Of a stretch of 64,000 nucleotides of DNA, positions 25,907 through 36,760 are shown in pieces. The stretch spans positions 7,116,417 through 7,180,416 of the forward strand of contig OZ020524.1 of the NCBI GenBank assembly GCA_963971425.1, read 5' to 3'. The translations under genes and the position numbers were made by a program. How positions within the stretch are numbered: the stretch's first letter is position 1; every line of letters starts with the position of its first letter. The DNA is from Bryoerythrophyllum caledonicum (Eukaryota > Streptophyta > Bryopsida > Pottiales > Pottiaceae). Under the pieces are notes generated by a model. That model did no database searches. It was not told the origin of the DNA and saw nothing but the letters and a program-made list of their open reading frames with translations.

Positions 25907-26723
25907 TTAACCCTTTAGCGTCCAGGAAGCCCGAAATGGGACTCCGGAGGTGCTCAAACTCAATTTGCATGAAATCCATGAGGAACTAGGCTTCAAGATA
26001 CAAGGTTCAGATTTGCGCACTCATTACACAAACACTCTCCAACAATCAGATCATGATTTGGATTTGTAGAACTCTTGGAAAAGCTAGGAATACAACACAA
26101 AATACACCAAATACACTAAAATACAGTGAATACAGTGAATACAGTGAATACTATGCCACATACTATGTTGTATTTCACAAACATGCACATTGATTTTGGT
26201 CTTAAATTTTGATTGAACTTGGTCTTTAAGACATCCTTCATTGTTTTGTCATTGTTGATCTCTCTCCTCACATACGAAACTTCCGTTTTGATTCGTATAA
26301 GGTTGGAACATTTTGTATACAACCAAGTAGAAAAAAGAAAAAAAATCACCAATAATTGGGTATAAATATTTTCTTCACATATGATATGTCAATGCGAAGC
26401 TATCAACCTAGTGCACATGTGAACCGCTCTAATTCAAAGTAAAAAAAATTCTTGCAAGACTCTATTGATAGTTAAAGTAGTACACCCTCCAAATTCCACA
26501 GTTTTCACTACCAATATACGGTAACTTTAAACACTATAATCTATTCCATCAACGGTTGGATGTTGTGCAAAATCTCCCCAAAGTTGAGATCATGGGTTAA
26601 GTTCAATTTTGTAAGGTTAGATATTAATATTAGTCATTGTATTTCCATCAATTCCGGTTCAAAGAAAAAAATCAGCAGAAATCTTGGTTTTTCCAGAAAC
26701 ATCCCTGGGCGGTAAAGGGTTAA
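25907..26723. mobile_element. TTAA-flanked element C nested inside element B
   Basis: The element proper is 25911-26719 (809 bp), with TTAA at 25907-25910 and 26720-26723. Its ends are CCCTTTAGCGTCCAGG and CCTGGGCGGTAAAGGG, a 16-bp inverted repeat with two mismatches. It sits three bases from the right end of element B. It has no coding capacity. Confidence 0.75.
26115..26150 (+). repeat. 10-bp microsatellite (AATACAGTGA)n
   Basis: Three perfect units preceded by related AATACAC words, inside element C. Confidence 0.8.
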
Positions 26724-26912
26724 GGGTTAACGAGGTCCATCAAGTCATCGTAATCTTCCTCGGCAGCCTGCAAGGATATCAACAGATAGATCAAGCAATA
26801 CAATTAGATTTCACTGTCCACTATTATAACCGACTAGAACTAATTTTGATAAATCTTAGAGAGACACTAAATACGTCAAAACCAAGCACGATTGAACATT
26901 GGAAATGATTCC

Positions 26913-28538
26913 TTAACCCCTAAGAGCCCATTCAACCCACGGGGGACGTTTTGGATTTTGGGCAGGTACCTATGATTGGAAAAAGTCTTCAATTCTTCGA
27001 AATCTTTTACGTTAGATAGTCCTTGATGAGATCTTTGTAGAGAAGTTTACAAAAATGTATTTGGACTTACGGTTAAAAAGTTATAAGCCTTCAAAGTTTA
27101 AACGGGGTCTCTGGGCAGCAGGGGCAGCCAAGTAAACCAATACAATACAAACACATAAATCGGACAGAAAATCCGGTTAGAGAGGGTGAAGAAGAGTGGG
27201 CCGCCAAAATCATGGGTGGGAAGGTAGAGAACATGAAGACTAGACTTCGAGGCTCAAAGTCTAAGAGCAGTACACTAAACATCGCATTTAGTGTTGCGCC
27301 CAGTAAATGACTTGTAAATGCAATAAGTTTTTACTCTTGTTGCCAATTTTTACCGAGAGCACAACTCTCTATAGTATTCAAATAAGAGGATCATTATAAA
27401 CATAGTTGGTAAAAATATTCACTTAAAGTAAAAACTTATAGCATTTACAAGTCATTTACTGGGCGCAACACTAAATGCGATGTTTAGTGTAGTTCTATAT
27501 AGAAATAAAAAGCAATTTTGAAAATTAATTTTTTAAAATTTTAATAATTAAATAAAAAAATAAAAAAAAATAAAAACAAAAAAGTTTTATAATAATTGTT
27601 TTAATAGTTAATATTATGAAACTATTCTATTAAATAATTAAATAGTTAATATTATGAAACTATTATTAAATTATTAAATTATTTAACTATTTATTATTAT
27701 AATTATTAAAAATATTATTAAAAATATTTATTTTTTTAATTAAAAAAATTAATATTTGTTTACTGTATATTATAAATAGCTGAGGATATTATAAATTTAT
27801 TTATTTTTTAAAATAATTTTTGTTTACTGTATATTTTGAAGACACTTCCATATTCCAAGTCTGTTCCACGAAGACTGTGACTTCAAAAGGAGTGGGTGAA
27901 TGACGTGGCCCTTCATATTGTGAAGGGTCCCCAATTTCAAGCACTGCCCTCTCGTATATTGCTTCATATAATCAATAAATTCATGGAAATTAGAGGTTTT
28001 ACTACTTTTACTCAATTTTTTTTCTAAAATTAGTGAAGACATAACTTGAAAGTTTTCACCGTTGGGATTCTCAAATGCATGAGGTTGAATGAAGCAAACA
28101 ATTACATATCAGTTATGTAGTATTTTGTCATCATTTTGAACCCCTTTACTCTAAAGTATATATTTCTACATCTAATATCACTCAAATTGATCTCAAATTT
28201 AGCACGCAAATAGCTAACAACATTTGGGTCATAGTGGTATAAAATTTTTATCAGACTTTAGTGTAAAAGTTAAAAGATATGCTAAGTCAAAGTGGGCTGA
28301 CCTTGCCGGGCAAGGGGGGAAAAAAACTTTTCATTGCACTTCAAACCTTATGATCTTCATATCTGTGCGGTGGATTCCAACTAAATTTTTTCTAGAAGTT
28401 TATGTGAATGTCTATTTTAAGATCTTACGGATGAATGTCCATAATTAGAGTTTAAAATTAGATTTTATTGCCACTTATCGATTGTGGCAGTTTTGGAGTG
28501 TTTCATGAGGAAAAATGCCTTGGGCTCTTACGGGTTAA
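26913..28538. mobile_element. TTAA-flanked element D in an RPN1-like intron
   Basis: The element proper is 26917-28534, between TTAA at 26913-26916 and 28535-28538. The left end is CCCCTAAGAGCCCA and the right end TGGGCTCTTACGGG, inverted with one mismatch. It is 1.6 kb long, partly because it contains the MITE at 27271-27491 and a very AT-rich stretch (about 27500-27835). The right end lies 13 bp inside the intron from a splice donor. No transposase is present. Confidence 0.7.
27271..27491. mobile_element. 221-bp MITE with 65-bp terminal inverted repeats
   Basis: 27271-27335 and 27427-27491 are near-perfect inverted copies starting TACACTAAACATCGC. The outermost bases are TA on both sides, consistent with a TA target duplication (Tc1/mariner class). 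It lies inside element D. Related end sequences occur at 2308 and near 4810. Confidence 0.85.
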
Positions 28539-28848
28539 GTATAATAAGTACCTTGAAACTCGTTCCCAATCTCTCCAGCCAAGTTCCTGCAGAATATCAA
28601 AGTGCAAACTGCCCATAAAGCCCCGATGTGTATTCCACCAAAGAAACTGATGATGAGGCTTTCATGAAACTATACTAAACCTTCACACCTCCTATTCAAA
28701 GAACAAGGCTTAGGATTCTAGTATAACATCATCATACTCGTCATTGTTTCCTCTTGCGAAAAACAATAACTTATACGAACCTGACGTATTCGTGACCCCA
28801 AAAACCAATATCTCCGACTGTACCATGCAATCTGAAGTGCAAAATATC

Positions 28849-30838
28849 CTGCACAAGTTATTACGCCGAGGTTAAACCAACTGTCACATAAGACACTTTG
28901 CGAACCCAGAACTATTGCGACTTTATACAACTAGAATGAAGCAAAACAAGATTCAATGCCACTGCAGTCTCCGGTAAATCCATAGTTTGCAATTGAAGGC
29001 TGAGCAGGTGAGAGGAGTGCTCTTAAGGCTTAGAAAGCGTACCAGAAACGCTGTCTGTTCCACTTCCAAGAGAGAATCGCAATCGCCTTCTCCGCAATCA
29101 CTGTCCACAACATCTTATCAGTTTCCCAAACGTGTCTGTTCAAAGCTATCTATCTCCGGGAAGTGTTAAGCATTGAACATGACGCGTTGAATGATGCGAG
29201 CCCACAGAAAATTTGTGAAACTTCCACCACACGCAATTGCATGTCAGAGCACAATGCTGAGAGCAGGTATACCGAGACTTCACGTTTTCTAACTCCGCGA
29301 TAAAGGCAAAGCACGCACGCGGTTAATCACTGCCAAGAAAAGACCTCACACGAGGATACCTCTCAAGAACACTCCCTCTCTCCAATTCACGACAATAGGC
29401 AACATCCAATACTCTCATGACGACTATCGCAACAGAAGAAGGAGCACCTGTAATTGAAGCTATCCTACCAATCAAGAAAACCGGGAAAAATCGGACAACG
29501 ATCGAGACACGGCAAATCCACACAAACAAAGTTACAATTGAAACAATAGCTCTACAAAACAGTGTAGCGGGAGCAAACAACTCACCTTCTCCCCCGAATT
29601 CTTCAACCTCCGAGCTATCGCAATTTAAGCCTGCGCAACCGAACTAAGCCTGCGACCGATCCTACAAAACGCAAATTCACTCTACATTTGCCAACTCGGA
29701 ACGCCAAACACGATCTCTAACGGCAAACTACACTCATCAAGATATCATGTCCGCAACGAATAGAAAACTATTCTAAGCAGACTCCTCCTTCTCCTAGATA
29801 AACAAGAAACATCTCATGGAGCTGTGATCGTGATCGCAGCTCCGGAACTCATTTCCTCCAGAAGAGAGCGACGAAAACTAACGCTGCGGAGTGCGCACAC
29901 AATGAAGCCTGCACACGAATCAAACCGACATACAACACTGTCGTGAGAGACGACAGCATTTGTCCGTCTGTTTGTCCATCCCGTCCGCCCATTTTGGCCA
30001 TGTCCGTCCTTTCTGGCTACCCTGATTAGAATGCATTGACACCCCAATCCTTGATTTTGAGCTCACAGTTTGAAGTTCTTTGGTAGTTGTATGTCCATTT
30101 GATGTGTTTCGCTGAGCTCGAGGCAAATTTCTTCTCTCTGGTCTACAATTTCATTATGAATATTGTCATCACACAATGCCAGTAGTTACGAACTTATCTC
30201 TTTCACGAATGTTTTTTCATATTGTTTCACGAATACCAAATATGCATCCGTGTTCAAAGTGAATATATTTTTCTCATACATGCTTCAACAGGTGGTTGTC
30301 GTCACACAAATTAAGGTCCATAGTGTGGTTGTTGCAACATAAATTAATGTCCACAGCGAACTTGATTCTAATCGCCAGCTACATACATATAGAAAATCAC
30401 AGCAAGAATGTCGTGTAAAAATTGCTACTGCTTTCATTCCATTTGGAAACAAGAAATTATATATATTCCATTTGACAAAGCTCCCTATTTGTGAACTTCG
30501 ATTGGTGAGGGCCGCCGAAAACGAGCCCCCCCTGCCACAAATTATGGCTTGTATGCCTCCCAAGGAAAGATACTAGAACATCCATCCCCCAAGTGCAATG
30601 GACACGGTTGCCCCAGGCCATCCGCCTTCGTGCTCATGGATCGATCCCGCCCAGGTGAGTGACAAATCGTCACTCCGGAGGCTACTTGTAAGCCGGGACA
30701 TTCACAAATAGCCCCAACGATATGGCACAAAACGAAACTTGGGAAGTGTTGTTACGTATCTTCAGGATGTAGTGTAATAAGTTATATTTTCACGATGCCT
30801 TGAGCTCGCTTCCAGTCCAAGGCATAGCTGGTTTGATG
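28849..30838. other. Intergenic, nothing recognised; one small tandem duplication
   Basis: Open frames around 29323-30126 lack motifs. At 30291-30357 a 33-bp unit (GTGGTTGT...CACA/AACA..AAATTAA(G/T)GTCCA) is duplicated in tandem. Confidence 0.4.
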
Positions 30839-31309
30839 TTACATATTATGCTTGGGCTGAAAACATGGACGAGAATTTAAGGAGAAAGCCACGCATTTGG
30901 ATACCAACGTATGTGGTGTGCAAGCAGCCCCTGTTCTGAGATAATTCTCATCATGGACCATGCTACAACTTCTATTGAATATCTCAAATGCAACCACTTG
31001 AAAACCACCTTCACCTTCGTACAACTACACTCATACGTAATTCCAAATGACATCATTTCACTCACCGACAACATATAATGATCCTTCACTTGTAGTACAT
31101 ATATATCCGATGCGGTCATGAAAACGATGAGAAGCACACTCCAGATTGACATTGAAGTACGTCGCCAGGAGCTCACACATCGTATCAACAACACTTGCTC
31201 TTTTGTAATCATGCGCAGCCTGGGTTCCTTCTTGTGTTCCACACCCTTTTCTATGGTGACAATTTGGAAGCACATCGTCTTGGAACAGCACCGTTGAGAT
31301 ATGAGGCAT
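30839..31309 (-). pseudogene. Possible C-terminal remnant of an F-box/kelch-type gene
   Basis: Two overlapping minus frames give VNLECASHRFHDRIGYI and SLYVVGE, followed after stops or a shift by EGEGGFQVVAFEIFNRSC. The pattern (a short hydrophobic label followed by a self-description strand) resembles the beta-propeller C-terminus of bryophyte-type F-box proteins such as the neighbour at 31727-32824. The resemblance is loose. Confidence 0.25.
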
Positions 31310-31726
31310 TGATTTAGTACGTCTTACTCGTTTCTTTGGTGTTTACAACAACACTGGCTACTTTGCAGAGTAGTAGGTTGTTGTGTTCCACATCCTTTGC
31401 TTGATCAAATCGCTCTTTTATGGCGTCAGCAACAATCCATAATAGTGTGACAGACTCAAAATGCAGTAGACACCACACAACACATGTTTGATATCTGAAT
31501 CCACAAAAACCTAATGAGAAAATGGTTGGAACATATGTCGTTATGTTCTAAACATCTGGAAAGGAATTACTTCTGTGACGTCCTTCTTCCACGATTCACT
31601 CGCCGCCGGCGTCACCAGGTTCATGGGCTCCCGCAGATAAATCCGAGACCGAGACCGGGAATCCGACATCATGGTCGGAGCGAGCGCGGTCTCGCGTAAA
31701 GCATCCCATGTGCATGTCCACAAATC

Positions 31727-32824
31727 TTACACTTCCGTGACCCCAGTCGTCCTAGACAAGACTAAGATGCCCTTCTCCAATCCCAAGGCCTGAAGGTACA
31801 TTTCATTAGGAATTGCCCAGTCTAAGACCCGCTTGAACAGATTCCTCATGGCCGCCTTTGTCACGATCAACACCGGGGTCCTCAGCGTCCGCTCCTGCAC
31901 ATCGATCTCGCTCACTTGGTACGTCCACATCTTCTTCACGGGCACCCATTCAATGCAAGAAACAACCGGCTGTCGCTCACAAGGAACGTCTGCCTCCGCG
32001 GCGGATTCATAGGGAACACAATGCCCATGTCCACCCAAGTGTCCTCAACGTGGTTGTAACTCCACATCCATGAGCTATCCGGGTCGCGTCCTAATGCCAC
32101 AACTGCTTCAAGTTCAACCCACGGCAACACATACAGCAAACCGTTGAAACACACAGAGCTGTACTCCACATTGACACAGACCTCGGTTATCGGCGGCGAG
32201 CTTGAGCTCCACCATGCATCGGTCCACGGCTCGTATACAATCATGAAAGGATCCTCCAGCTGCTTCCGGTCAGGCAGCACGAAAATCGTGTCGCAACCAG
32301 TGCTGGCGTCGACAATCATATCCACCACCGTCCAAGCCTCCAGACAGTGCTTCGGAGCGGGCAGCAATCTGGGCTCCGTCGGGGAGATCGGGTTGAACAC
32401 GAACACCGATGCGTTTTCGTGGCCCGGCAAAACGTGGCACACCAACCCTCCGCCCATGGCCACGCAGCATATGCGGATTGGGCACCTGGAATCGGTCAAA
32501 GAGCTCTTGGTCGGTCGGCTTCGCGATGGTGTACCACCGCCTCGCCTTCACGTCCAAGAAGGCCCATCCGGCACGAAAGTCCACGTCGGCTCCACTCTCA
32601 TTGTCTTCTTTGTCGATGATGTAGATCAGGGCAACGAGGAACGATGCATCTTGTGGTGCGTTTCGGATGCACAGAGCAACGAATTCCGGATTGCAGATTA
32701 GCGAGTTCCATCTCTTGCACACTGTGCGGAACCTGCACAGGACCGGCGCCGAGAGGTAGCACAGCGCTCTCTCCTGCACCTCGGAAGGCAGCCCACCCCA
32801 CAAAGCCGCCTCCATATCCTCCAT
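31727..32824 (-). pseudogene. F-box protein with kelch-like C-terminal region, two compensating frameshifts
   Basis: F-box proteins are substrate receptors of SCF ubiquitin ligases. The start ATG is 32822-32824. Residues ~11-50 form the F-box (LPSEVQERALCYLSAPVLC, then RTVCKRWNSLI). The frame shifts near 32470, and a second frame continues to near 31950 with beta-propeller-like text (GGGLVCHVLPG, FVFNPISP, YEPWTDAWW, SYNHVEDTWVDMG). It then returns to the first frame (EWVPVKKMWTYQVSEIDV) up to the stop at 31727. The two shifts cancel, so either a pair of indels made a pseudogene or the assembly has two single-base errors. No introns are needed. The codon content of the middle block is clearly coding-like. 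Confidence 0.7.
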
Positions 32825-34397
32825 CTCAAAACCAACTGACTATATGCCAACCGTAACTCCAAATTAAACCTCTACCGAAGCAATGGAGACCTCAAACACA
32901 CGAATTCCACCACAAAGCTCCGTAAAATAACACTAGAGAAACACAGAACCTAGTGGAATGGGAGTACTCACCAGCGATGGCGACGATGACTTAGCTGCAA
33001 CCAGGGCTCCGCACACAACACGCTCACAGAGATAGAAAGTTTACTTGCTAACTTTGACATAAATAGTCAAAGAAATGCTGCAGCTCAATGCAAAGTTTAG
33101 ATACCTTCGCGGTTGTGCTTAGGTTGCTTTCCACGCCGTCAGACAAGGTTGCAGCGAAGTTGAAGCGCCCTCTTTCACGTCTTCAGTCTTGGCTCTTGCT
33201 CAGGAAGGTCCATTTTCTTCCCCATCTCCACTGCCTCCAAGAGAATCATCACATCTTGCAACCATGGCCCCAGATAGGCAAGTAGTGACTCTGCCATATG
33301 TGACTTCCTCTGTCATCCCTTCTCCATTTCAGATAGTAAGATTCAATGAATACCTGCCGCAATCAGCAACGAACCCCTCATCTCATCATGAAAAGTACAA
33401 TCATGCGTCATAATGGTAATAGCACTGTTCTTTGATGCTAAGCAACAGACTTTGCAAATAACATGTCCACAATCGTCTCGATGTAAACTTCCAGAGCGTG
33501 AACACTAAGCAAAGCAGCCAACTCAAAGGCCGTGGCAACCCTAAAATCATCAGACGATCAGAGAAATCGAACCCGCAGGCAGCAATCGTGAGACGCACCT
33601 GCAAGTGAGGATGAGATGCGGGTTCCGAGGGCGCCAGGAATGCGAGAATCGAGTGCGATGGCGAGGATGGGAACGAGGAGAGTGAGGATGCTCGCGGACT
33701 GCTGGCGTGAGGTGAAAGCAGAGGCCTGGTCTGGTGCAGGTGACGACCACCAGGAGCAGCGGCAGGAGCGGGGCAGGACGACCGGAACTGTAGCAGCTCT
33801 GCAAACTGCGATGACCAAGTGCCGGGAATCGGTAAGATATGGTATTTGACAGTTTCAAAGACGCGTTACAGTGCGTCTTCTCCCTCGGGTATAAGTGTGC
33901 GTGCTTGCCGTCCCTGAGAGCTCAGTCGTTGAAGAGGGTTTGTGGCGCCGTAGTTGTGAGGTCAGGGTCATCACCTCCACTATCTGGAGCGAGGAGTGAG
34001 GGATGTTTTGTTGTGTGGAGTAACGGGTGGGGATTCTTGTCTGTGGGGTTTCGGTGGGGCTCTCTTTCGTGCTCTCTGTGCAGGTCGGACTGGTTTTTCC
34101 ATTGCTGTGGGTAGGAGAGGCGGTGTCTGGATACGTTGCTTTCGTGCGTGTCGAGCTTGACGTTGTGGGAGGGACGTTGTTTCTTGCACCCAGGTTTGGT
34201 GCTTGTGCATCTTGTCGCGATCGTGGTGCTTCCTGGTTGCTGGCCAGGGCTGGCTGGGTTTGGGCAGAAGGGTACTTGCTACCTGATCAGTGGATTTTGA
34301 CGAGGAGTCGGTTGTTGCGGAGCTTCGAAGATCGAAGTTTTGCGATCTGAGAGATCCGCCGAAGTTGGTGAGGAGAGTAGTTTGCGGGATCTAGGCG
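32825..34397. other. Intergenic and probable 5' leader of the kinase gene
   Basis: No recognised gene. 33600-34390 is GC-rich with chance open frames on both strands. Its downstream end runs into a small frame at 34398 (MGQSWPKALVDAL) that may be the true kinase N-terminus in another frame. Confidence 0.4.
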
Positions 34398-34543
34398 ATG
34401 GGGCAGTCATGGCCCAAGGCTCTGGTGGACGCTCTGTCCGCCGTGGTTCCGGTGTGTTCTGGTGGTGAGAGCGCAGCTAGTTCCGCAGCATCGTCTTCCA
34501 ACCCCCACTCTCTTCTGAGTTCTTCTCCACTCGCATCCAAGAA

Positions 34544-35743
34544 ATGATTGAGAGCAGGGGTAAGTGCAAGACGGCAGTGGATGCGGCGATCGAATCGTCG
34601 AAGGTGCATTGGAGTGAGCTACGGGAGTTGGGGAGCGATAAACAGAGTGGGGTGGAGGAGCTGGAGATCGACAAACAGCATCGTACTGAGGCAGACAAGG
34701 TATTTTTCCGGGAAAGCCTCGAAAAGAACTCTGATGGACGTAACCAGGAATTCTTCTGGGAGTGGGACGCGCATGCGTTGAAAATGGGAGAGAAGATTGC
34801 AGAGGGAGCACAAGGTGAACTTTTTATGGTTCATGATGTGGAAGACAATAGTAATAGTATGGTAATGAAAGTGTTCAAAGCGGAGGCGGGGAGTTTGGAA
34901 GCTCTGCATAAGCTATGGCCCCCGGGGATGCTTGAGGCTATCCAGTCTCATGAGTTGAGTGCATTTCGGATTGGCAATTCGAATCAGCCAAATATGGGTG
35001 GAGTGTCTCCAGTAGGGGCTGGAATTATGTTGGAAGATGGAAGGTTCGGGTTTCTGATGGGACGGTTTTGGGGTGATTTGAGAAAGCTTATTGATGAGCG
35101 AATGATACACAATGGCAACCGAGCTTCGCCCTTTCGTGATGGGAAAGATTTGTGAATCATGTATGAGATTGCGAGGGGGATGATGGGGTTGCATAAGAAA
35201 GACATTATCCATCGGGACCTCAAGGCCTCAAATGTGCTCATTCTTCCTGAGACATGTGATCGTGAAGAGGATATCATGCCAGATTTTGATCCGTTAGAGG
35301 ATTATGAGTTTTATGCCATTGTTGCTGATTTCGAGTGTTCACTCGGAACTGTTGGAACTGAATTTTGGCGAGCCCCAGAGATATTGTTAGCTTTGAAGAA
35401 TCGTCGTTTCGAGCCGAAGGTATGCACTGAGAAGTCAGACGTTTATAGTTTTGGTATGACATGCTATGAAATTTTGACTGGCAAGATACCTTTTGAGGGA
35501 GAGCTTTCAAATAACTATGACATAGTACTTGGGGGTGAAAGATCAAAGTTGCCCAGTGGCACACATCCATGGGTTCGAAGCATGTTAGATAGATGTTGGC
35601 ATCATGAGCCATCCATGAGGCCTTCCTTTGAAGAAATAGTGAAGGAATTTGAGACAATTGGCAATGCACTCATTGCTGATTTTATGGAGAAGTGTAGAGA
35701 AGATAGATATGAAGAGATTGATGAAGAGAGTGATGAAGATTAG
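34544..35743 (+). pseudogene. Protein kinase with internal stop and DFE in place of DFG
   Basis: Ser/Thr or dual-specificity type kinase domain. Residues 85-93 hold the nucleotide loop (KIAEGAQGE), Lys109 in VMKVFK is the likely ATP-binding Lys, HRDLKASN (223-230) is the catalytic loop, VADFECS replaces the usual DFG with DFE, and FWRAPEI and EKSDVYSFGMTCYE are the APE and F-helix motifs. A TGA at 35153-35155 (codon 204) interrupts the frame just before the catalytic loop; frames on both sides are the same. An ATG at 34398 begins a 49-codon frame, out of frame with the kinase, that could be a former N-terminus. DFE kinases of this look occur as expanded families in bryophytes and lycophytes (recollection). 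The C-terminus is acidic (EEIDEESDED). Confidence 0.8.
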
Positions 35744-36011
35744 TCCCAAAGTGAATGTTAGATTTTGCCAAGAAGTTGATTGAAAGTAGGTGTATGAGGA
35801 GGATGTGTGAGAGTGTGGTGAGATATTTTACAAAGAGAAGACAATTGACATCATATCTTACCACTTCTTTTGACAACTACAGTGACAAGTCCCTCCAAAA
35901 CTGCTACCAAAAATCACCGTAAGATGCTTAGGTGACATGGACTGAAGCAAAATCCCCAATATTGACACACTCGACATGTTGCGTATGTACCATTGATTAG
36001 CTAGATCTTCA

Positions 36012-36208
36012 CGTTGAGAAGACAATCATAACTTGTGTGTACAAGCTGAGAGCTGCGCAAGTGCGCACTGCATTATGAAGGGCGAATGCCAGAATATATA
36101 CATGAGTGCTATCAGTACAAATAGACCTAACTAATGAAAAAGGTAAAGAAATGAATGATAGTGGGATGAATGATGAGACGTCCTTCAGGAGCGTTGTATT
36201 CGTCAACA
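36012..36208 (-). repeat. 3' LTR of the copia element
   Basis: Starts CGTTGA (the outer T of TGTTGA has changed to C) and ends TCAACA on the plus strand. Nearly identical to 41341-41537. Confidence 0.95.
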
Positions 36209-36760
36209 TCCTCCCTCGCTCCGAAGACGGCACTCTGCAGACAGGGAAGATGCGATGTCAAGATTTCGGGGGTTTCCCCCTGCCGTGGCCTACCAGTGGA
36301 GAGACCAGGTGGATCGAATGTCAGTGGTAAGGGTCTTGGTTTCCTATATTTGTGTGTCGTTACAGGAATTCACAGGTGCTTGTGGTTGCAGGTGGAGATC
36401 CTGCTGCTCTGTAGTTGGTTGTTGTGTATTGTTGTTCGTCGTTTCTATGACGCAGTGACGGATGTCTTGTTGTTCTGGGCGACGGCCACAAGTAGAGAGG
36501 AAACTGAGTTACACCAAGAAGCGGATAGTATTGTAACTAGGGCTTCATCAAGTGGTGAGTCGGGAGGAAAACGGGAGTTGGTGGAGGCTTTGTGGCAGCA
36601 ATACTTCAATAATCCGGAGGAGTGGTGGGACAACAGGTTGAAGAAGTGTAACCCCAAGCAGCCTGACTTCAAGAATATGAGGACTCGAGCAGCGCTTTGG
36701 ATGGACGGATATTATACGCCTGATTGGGTAAAGATGAGGTTTAGTCAGTTGCAGCAATGA
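36209..36760 (+). pseudogene. OSB-type (PDF motif) gene fragment carried antisense inside the copia element
   Basis: The plus strand between the 3' LTR and the pol end encodes, in one frame to a stop at 36758-36760, LVEALWQQYFNNPEEWWDNR, then KKCNPKQPDFKNM, RAALWMDGYYTPDWVKM. This matches the C-terminal PDF motif of plant OSB proteins (organellar single-stranded DNA-binding; WWDNR...PDFKH...ALW...WV). The OB-fold part is not present. A possible splice donor follows MSRFRGFPPAVAYQWRD near 36330. The fragment lies within the LTR-bounded unit, so it was probably captured by the element. It could also be a chance frame, but the motif match is specific. Confidence 0.55.

Larger units (their letters stand above)
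25199..26730. mobile_element. TTAA-flanked element B inserted in an RPN1-like exon, itself interrupted
   Basis: Bounded by TTAA at 25199-25202 and 26727-26730. The left end reads CCCTTCAACGCCTGGAGC. The right end was split by element C: its two parts (up to 25910, and 26724-26726) together give GGCGTTTAAGGG before the TTAA, an inverted copy of the left end. Without C the element is about 0.7 kb. Removing it and one TTAA joins the exon halves as DLV-KQI in frame, as in RPN1. That shows insertion at a TTAA in coding sequence with target duplication. Confidence 0.75.
23100..28848 (-). pseudogene. Decayed 26S proteasome subunit RPN1-like gene (N-terminal half only)
   Basis: RPN1 (PSMD2) is the large scaffold of the proteasome base. 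Minus-strand exons follow RPN1 order: 28781-28848 and 28552-28586 (WGHEYVR, then NLAGEIGNEFQ), about 26727-26767 (DYDDLMDLV), then 25202 downward (KQIGPFHVK), 24931-25013 (IDHIDKANHKRTCSYLTS), 24683-24797 (YVPEPDDMAVLKIAY, then a TAG at 24749-24751), 24438-24512, 24048-about 24200 (KLSDGYLTLARDLDVMEPK), and 23706-23813 ([17 protein letters not shown]). The last block (23100-23423) no longer resembles RPN1 and ends in a Lys/Arg-rich tail from a CT-rich simple repeat. Lesions: no recognisable N-terminus, a splice-phase clash between the second and third exons, transposon insertion in the third exon, a nonsense codon, and loss of the C-terminal proteasome/cyclosome repeats. A functional RPN1 must lie elsewhere. 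Confidence 0.75.

Noticed and set aside
29323-30126. Several minus-strand open frames of 68-85 codons
   Set aside because: No motifs and no consistent splice joins; length is within chance expectation.
34398-34547. 49-codon frame beginning MGQSWPKALVDAL before the kinase
   Set aside because: Not in frame with the kinase; kept only as a possible former N-terminus, not as a separate gene.
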